A stretch of DNA of 31,945 nt from a virus. The DNA lies in the IMG/VR virus record IMGVR_UViG_3300042868_002065, positions 1-31,945 of that record; one strand, written 5' to 3'. Below the pieces are notes generated by a model. The model saw only the letters and a program-made list of their open reading frames with translations. It made no database searches and was not told where the DNA came from. The position numbers and the translations under genes were made by a program. Positions 28,724-31,945 of this stretch are shown here, piece after piece; position 1 is the first letter of the stretch; every line of letters begins with the position of its first letter.

Positions 28724-29491
28724 ATGATTGTAGAACTAGACTTCCTAGATCACTGGAAAACACGATTACTAAGCAGACTGTTAGGCACTGAAACCGCTCC
28801 ATTGCACGTTATTCGGCTATGGGCGCACTGTCAGACCAGAAAGACAAACAGGTTTGCTGATTGGAATCCTGCCATCTTGTCGGCTGTATGCAGATGGAAC
28901 GGAGACGCTCAAGAGTTCTGGGACGCAATGCTCCAGACATTTTGCCGATCCGAAGACGGCTGTTTGATTGCCCATCAATGGGATGATGTAAACGCTGGAT
29001 TGATTTGCTCTTGGTCAAATGGAGCCAAAGGAGGGAGACCAAAGAAACCCACGGGTAACCCGCCGGTTAACCCAGAACCGATTCCGGTTATCCCAGACAT
29101 AACCCGTGGGGTAACCTATAGAGAAGAGAAGATAGAGAAGATAGATTCTTCTTTGCCAACTCCAAGCGTTCCAGATCCCGAACTCGATTCGCTTCGCTCT
29201 CGGATAAACAAATGGTTTCGCAGACGAGAAGGAACCGATTGGCAACCCTCTGAACTCAAAGCTCTTAAGCTTGTGGTCAAGCTTAAGACCTCCGAGTCAG
29301 ACCTTCAGCTTCTCGATGCTCGTTACGAGACTAAGAACAAGTATCGACGCAAAGACATTATGACTCTGCTCAACAATTGGAACACTGAGATTGATCGCTG
29401 TAAGTCTGGGGACGATGACTCGCAGCAAACTTTATTAATAGCCGGTCAACCGAAAACCGTTCTCTCAAGCAACATATCCGACTACCAATGA
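28724..29491 (+). CDS. Putative replication initiator / helicase loader
   Basis: The 255-residue protein begins with an alpha-helical domain (VELDFLDHWKTRLLSRLLG, then LHVIRLWAHCQTRKT), followed by a basic hinge NGAKGGRPKKP (about residues 99-109) and a Pro-rich linker. A C-terminal helical domain follows (SELKALKLVVKLKTSESDLQ) with KDIMTLLNNWNTEIDR. This layout, directly upstream of a DnaB-type helicase with a 4-bp overlap, fits phage replisome organisers or loaders. The name rests on architecture and position. Confidence 0.65.
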   Translation: MIVELDFLDHWKTRLLSRLLGTETAPLHVIRLWAHCQTRKTNRFADWNPAILSAVCRWNGDAQEFWDAMLQTFCRSEDGCLIAHQWDDVNAGLICSWSNGAKGGRPKKPTGNPPVNPEPIPVIPDITRGVTYREEKIEKIDSSLPTPSVPDPELDSLRSRINKWFRRREGTDWQPSELKALKLVVKLKTSESDLQLLDARYETKNKYRRKDIMTLLNNWNTEIDRCKSGDDDSQQTLLIAGQPKTVLSSNISDYQ

Positions 29492-30783
29492 GCGATCCCT
29501 TTTTTGCTGAAGACGATGAGTTTGGTCTGATTGGAGCGTGTATCGCTGGAGGCTCTGACATTTGTTTTGACGCATTCGCTGAAGTTCCAACAGCAGCAAT
29601 TCAAAACGAACAACTGGCTTTAACTTACGAAACCATAAAAAGCCTCATCACTCAAAACAAGCGAGTGACATTGCCGGAGTTAATGAAGGAATGGAAACGA
29701 ACCATTACAAGTTCAGCAGTACCATTTGAAGCTTGGAACCGCTGCGATGAGCTTTGCCCGTCACCATCCGGTTACCCGATGTTCGCAAAGAGCGTTCTAG
29801 AAGCCCACCACCGGAGACAACTCCGTTTCGCTGGAGACCGCTTGATTCGCGATTCCGCTGTGGTCACCCTAACCGTGGATCAAATCGTCGCTAATGCCGA
29901 ACAGGGGCTCAGCGTTGAGGCTTCCAAAGACGATCTTCAATCGAGCAAGTCCGTTGTCAGCCGATTTATCGACTCGACGCAAGAGCGGTTCAACCGCAGG
30001 GGACAACTCAGCGGGATCAATACTGGCTTCTTTAGACTCAACCAAATGACTGATGGCTTACAGCTTGGAGAACTCGCTATCATAGCAGCGCGACCGTCGA
30101 TTGGTAAGACTGCTATGGCGATTGCTATTGCCAAAGCAGCAACGATAGAAGACCAAGTTCCAACCTTATTCATATCGCTAGAGATGTCAGATGAAGCTAT
30201 TATTAGAAGAATGGTTTCAACTGTTGGATCTATTCCAATGCAGGATATTAAGACCGGAGAGATGGATCAGGGAGGTCTTAAAGCTATGAGTACCGCATCT
30301 GCTAAGATTGCAGCAAGTCCCCTACACTTTGCCTCTGGCTCCTCGGTGACCAACATATCGTCCATCACAGCAGTAATCCGCAGAGCGGTACGCAAGTGGG
30401 GAGTGCGGTTAGTCTTGATCGACTACATCCAGAAGATCCACGGTAGTAAAGGAGCCGAGAAGAAAACCTACGAGATAGGTGAGGTCAGCGGTAAGCTCAA
30501 AGCAATCGCAGTGGATACTAAGACCGCCATCGTTGCTCTGGCGCAACTCAACAGGGAAAACGAGAAAGATAAGGGTCGCTCACCTCGTCTTTCGGACATA
30601 GGGGAGTCAGGACAGGTGGAGCGCGATGGGGATCTGGTGATGCTCCTCAATCGAGATCGGAACCAACCTCAGGGGGAAGCTATGGTCGCTATCGCCAAGC
30701 AACGAGACGGAGAATGTGGAGCCGTTAAGCTCTGGTACGATGGACGCTTCTGCCGCTTCAGTGAGTGCGGCATGGATACCTAA
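29488..30783 (+). CDS. dnaB: DnaB-type replicative helicase
   Basis: The 431-residue protein has the DnaB core: an N-terminal helical domain (to about residue 150), then LQLGELAIIAARPSIGKTAM with Walker A ARPSIGKTA (201-209), LFISLEM (227-233), Walker B LVLIDYIQ (308-315), VALAQLNRENEK, and the C-terminal DIGESGQVERDGDLVMLLNR segment. It unwinds the fork during phage replication. It is slightly shorter than bacterial DnaB (about 470). It overlaps the loader candidate by 4 bp. Confidence 0.93.
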   Translation: MSDPFFAEDDEFGLIGACIAGGSDICFDAFAEVPTAAIQNEQLALTYETIKSLITQNKRVTLPELMKEWKRTITSSAVPFEAWNRCDELCPSPSGYPMFAKSVLEAHHRRQLRFAGDRLIRDSAVVTLTVDQIVANAEQGLSVEASKDDLQSSKSVVSRFIDSTQERFNRRGQLSGINTGFFRLNQMTDGLQLGELAIIAARPSIGKTAMAIAIAKAATIEDQVPTLFISLEMSDEAIIRRMVSTVGSIPMQDIKTGEMDQGGLKAMSTASAKIAASPLHFASGSSVTNISSITAVIRRAVRKWGVRLVLIDYIQKIHGSKGAEKKTYEIGEVSGKLKAIAVDTKTAIVALAQLNRENEKDKGRSPRLSDIGESGQVERDGDLVMLLNRDRNQPQGEAMVAIAKQRDGECGAVKLWYDGRFCRFSECGMDT

Positions 30784-30863
30784 GTTTAAAAAACCCAACG
30801 ACAGGTTGACTCCCCTAAACAAGTCTGCCAGTCTCTCAACGGACTAAGTCCCACATAAACACC

Positions 30864-31151
30864 ATGATCACCGGAAAGATTGACGTTACTAAAGTAGACA
30901 AGACCCATCTCTTCAAAGGTAAGGCTGGAACGTATTTGGACATTGCTCTCATTACCAATAAGGCTGGCCGCGACCAGTATGGTAACGATGGTATGATTGT
31001 TCAGTCTGTATCTAAACAAGCCAGACAAGATGGGCATAAAGGCCCTATCCTCGGTAACTATGTAGAGACAGCCAACCGTGAGCCTAAGCAAGCAACCAAG
31101 AAGGTAACCGCTAACGATCCTCTTGGACCTGAAGATGACATTCCCTTTTGA
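30864..31151 (+). CDS. SSB-like protein with DDIPF C-terminal tip
   Basis: The 95-residue protein has a beta-rich N-terminus (ITGKIDVTKVDKTHLFKGKAG, then YLDIALITNKAG) consistent with an OB fold. Its C-terminal end is PEDDIPF, matching the conserved DDIPF tip by which SSB proteins recruit repair and replication partners. It lies next to the helicase. At 95 residues it is shorter than bacterial SSB, but phage SSBs can be short. The start has an A/C-rich leader. The 80 bases before it contain no gene and no convincing promoter. Confidence 0.7.
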   Translation: MITGKIDVTKVDKTHLFKGKAGTYLDIALITNKAGRDQYGNDGMIVQSVSKQARQDGHKGPILGNYVETANREPKQATKKVTANDPLGPEDDIPF

Positions 31152-31174
31152 TATACAACAAACCATTTAACACC

Positions 31175-31390
31175 ATGACAACTACCGCAGAGTTCTTTGA
31201 AGATACTAAGTCAGCAACTCCACGCTGTGACGCTGAGATCGAGAAGCTTAGAAAGCATTACCCGATACTAACGCTAACAGTTGTATTCGCATTAGCTCGT
31301 AAGCTTGAGATGGAGTTGATTCAATCCAATAACTCCATCGTTGATCTGCTCAACCAGATCGAAGCGACACAAGAAAAGAACCAACAGTAA
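31175..31390 (+). CDS. Small protein with diverged TPRxDA motif
   Basis: The 71-residue protein has SATPRCDAEIEKLRKHY followed by FALARKLEMELIQ and a coiled-coil C-terminus. It resembles the DTPRTDA + RQLERELN proteins at 23833 and 25946, but more distantly. ATG 31175, after the A/C-rich leader CAAACCATTTAACACC, is preferred to a TTG start at 31148 that would overlap the SSB-like gene. The function is unknown. Confidence 0.6.
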   Translation: MTTTAEFFEDTKSATPRCDAEIEKLRKHYPILTLTVVFALARKLEMELIQSNNSIVDLLNQIEATQEKNQQ

Positions 31391-31391
31391 T

Positions 31392-31832
31392 ATGGGAGGC
31401 GTACAGAAATACCTTACTCGTCAAGTTCAAGACGGTGAGATCTCTAAGGATGATCTGCTTGAATCACAGAGGAAACTATCTCTTTTAAATCAAGCACCTA
31501 AGCTTGTGCTTAGTGCTATTGCTAAAGGCTGGATGAGTTATCCCGACAAGCTTGAGACTATTACTGAGGAAGAAGAGACTGCTAAGTGGATTGATACTTA
31601 CGATTGTGAGCGAGCATATCACAACAGAGTTAAAGGCATGACTTACCGTGAGATCGGTAAGCTAATGGGCTGCGGTATGAATCGAGTGAGTGCCATCCTT
31701 CATCACGGTGAAAATATTGTGTTGCAACGTAAGATGAAATCATTAGGTCATACTATTGTTAGTATCCCTAGTAAAGCTACAGTACAAGAGCATATCACTA
31801 ATGCTAAGAGCAAGACCAAACAGAAACAGTAA
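31392..31832 (+). CDS. Helix-turn-helix regulator candidate
   Basis: The 146-residue protein is helical, with a HTH near residues 80-105: GMTYREIGKLMGCGMNRVSA, of the sigma-factor-region-4 or LuxR-like type. N-terminal residues 1-60 (KYLTRQVQDGEISKDDLLES) are a helical charged region and the C-terminus is basic (NAKSKTKQKQ). It may act as a late-gene activator: it lies just before the packaging genes across the genome ends. The start ATG 31392 follows the preceding stop by one base. Confidence 0.6.
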   Translation: MGGVQKYLTRQVQDGEISKDDLLESQRKLSLLNQAPKLVLSAIAKGWMSYPDKLETITEEEETAKWIDTYDCERAYHNRVKGMTYREIGKLMGCGMNRVSAILHHGENIVLQRKMKSLGHTIVSIPSKATVQEHITNAKSKTKQKQ

Positions 31833-31917
31833 TGCGCTACAGTATAACAGATTGTTTTATGCTACTAAGTATGACGCTTTGCCTACCTAATGCAATAATG
31901 TTAGGAGGCTCCCAAGT

Positions 31918-31945
31918 ATGTCTAATACGCAGGTGATCGCGCGGG
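31918..31945 (+). CDS. Possible short gene running across the window ends (partial)
   Basis: AGGAGG (31903-31908) lies nine bases before ATG 31918, a good Shine-Dalgarno for a start. The frame (MSNTQVIAR) is open to the end. If the molecule is joined through the 14-bp repeat, the frame continues into the first bases and stops at TAG 69-71, giving a 27-residue peptide that overlaps the ATG at 62. It could be a leader peptide coupling translation into the packaging genes. It is not supported by homology. Confidence 0.35.
31932..31945. repeat. 14-bp terminal direct repeat, right copy
   Basis: GGTGATCGCGCGGG matches positions 2-15 exactly. If the genome has cohesive ends, this is the overhang sequence copied to both ends by assembly; otherwise it is a circular-assembly overlap. 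Confidence 0.7.

Noticed and set aside
30806-30834. TTGACT as a promoter before the SSB-like gene
   Set aside because: The sequence 17 nt downstream (CAGTCT) is not a usable -10.
31832-31936. 34-codon hydrophobic frame starting in the preceding stop
   Set aside because: It could be a small membrane peptide, but the competing frame at 31918 has the better Shine-Dalgarno and neither has homology support.
1-31945. Integrase, CI-type repressor, tRNA genes or insertion sequences
   Set aside because: None of their protein motifs, cloverleaf structures or terminal inverted repeats were seen. Temperate life cannot be excluded, because several small HTH proteins are present.

Overview
The window looks like one essentially complete genome of a tailed double-stranded DNA phage of about 32 kb. 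Every supported gene lies on the + strand. The first and last bases share a 14-bp direct repeat directly upstream of the terminase genes, which suggests a cohesive-end (cos) or circular-assembly junction. The head and tail genes follow the order of phage lambda: small terminase, GpA-type large terminase, small W-position protein, portal, ClpP-type protease plus capsid, then FII-, Z-, U-, V-, G- and H-position genes. A major tail protein and a tape measure point to a siphovirus with a very short tail. A lipoprotein in the lysis region suggests a Gram-negative host; the sequence does not identify it. No integrase, DNA polymerase, tRNA or CRISPR array was found.

Layout. (1) 62-5231: packaging and portal, with a PD-(D/E)XK-like nuclease between the terminase subunits. 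(2) 5228-7617: protease and major capsid protein in one reading frame, a small gene, and a strong terminator. (3) 7633-10706: fibre-like and small virion proteins around a lysis cassette of two-transmembrane proteins and a lipoprotein. (4) 10703-18978: connectors, tail tube, tape measure and tail tip, including a tandem gene duplication and an unrecognised 874-residue protein. (5) 18975-22114: recombination module (Bet/RecT annealase, Fe-S PD-(D/E)XK exonuclease, MazG-like hydrolase, OB-like protein, RusA resolvase) behind a promoter with a palindromic operator-like site. (6) 22122-27368: a candidate structured RNA, then a chain of 19 small genes joined by 18 consecutive 4-bp start-stop overlaps. 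It includes an endolysin, a ribbon-helix-helix protein, many coiled-coil proteins of a few paralogous families and three related helix-turn-helix proteins. (7) 27425-31832: metallophosphoesterase, wHTH-like protein, a nested-hairpin terminator, replication initiator/loader, DnaB helicase, SSB-like protein and a helix-turn-helix regulator.

How it works together. The phage brings its own helicase, probable loader, SSB and strand-annealing recombination system, but must borrow the host polymerase. Packaging is lambda-like.

The most unusual feature is the small-gene array at 22.8-27.4 kb. Many genes there are separated by nearly the same 20-nt junction, which encodes the end of one protein, a Shine-Dalgarno sequence and the start of the next gene. 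This looks like a modular cassette system in which genes could be exchanged by homologous recombination while translation stays coupled.
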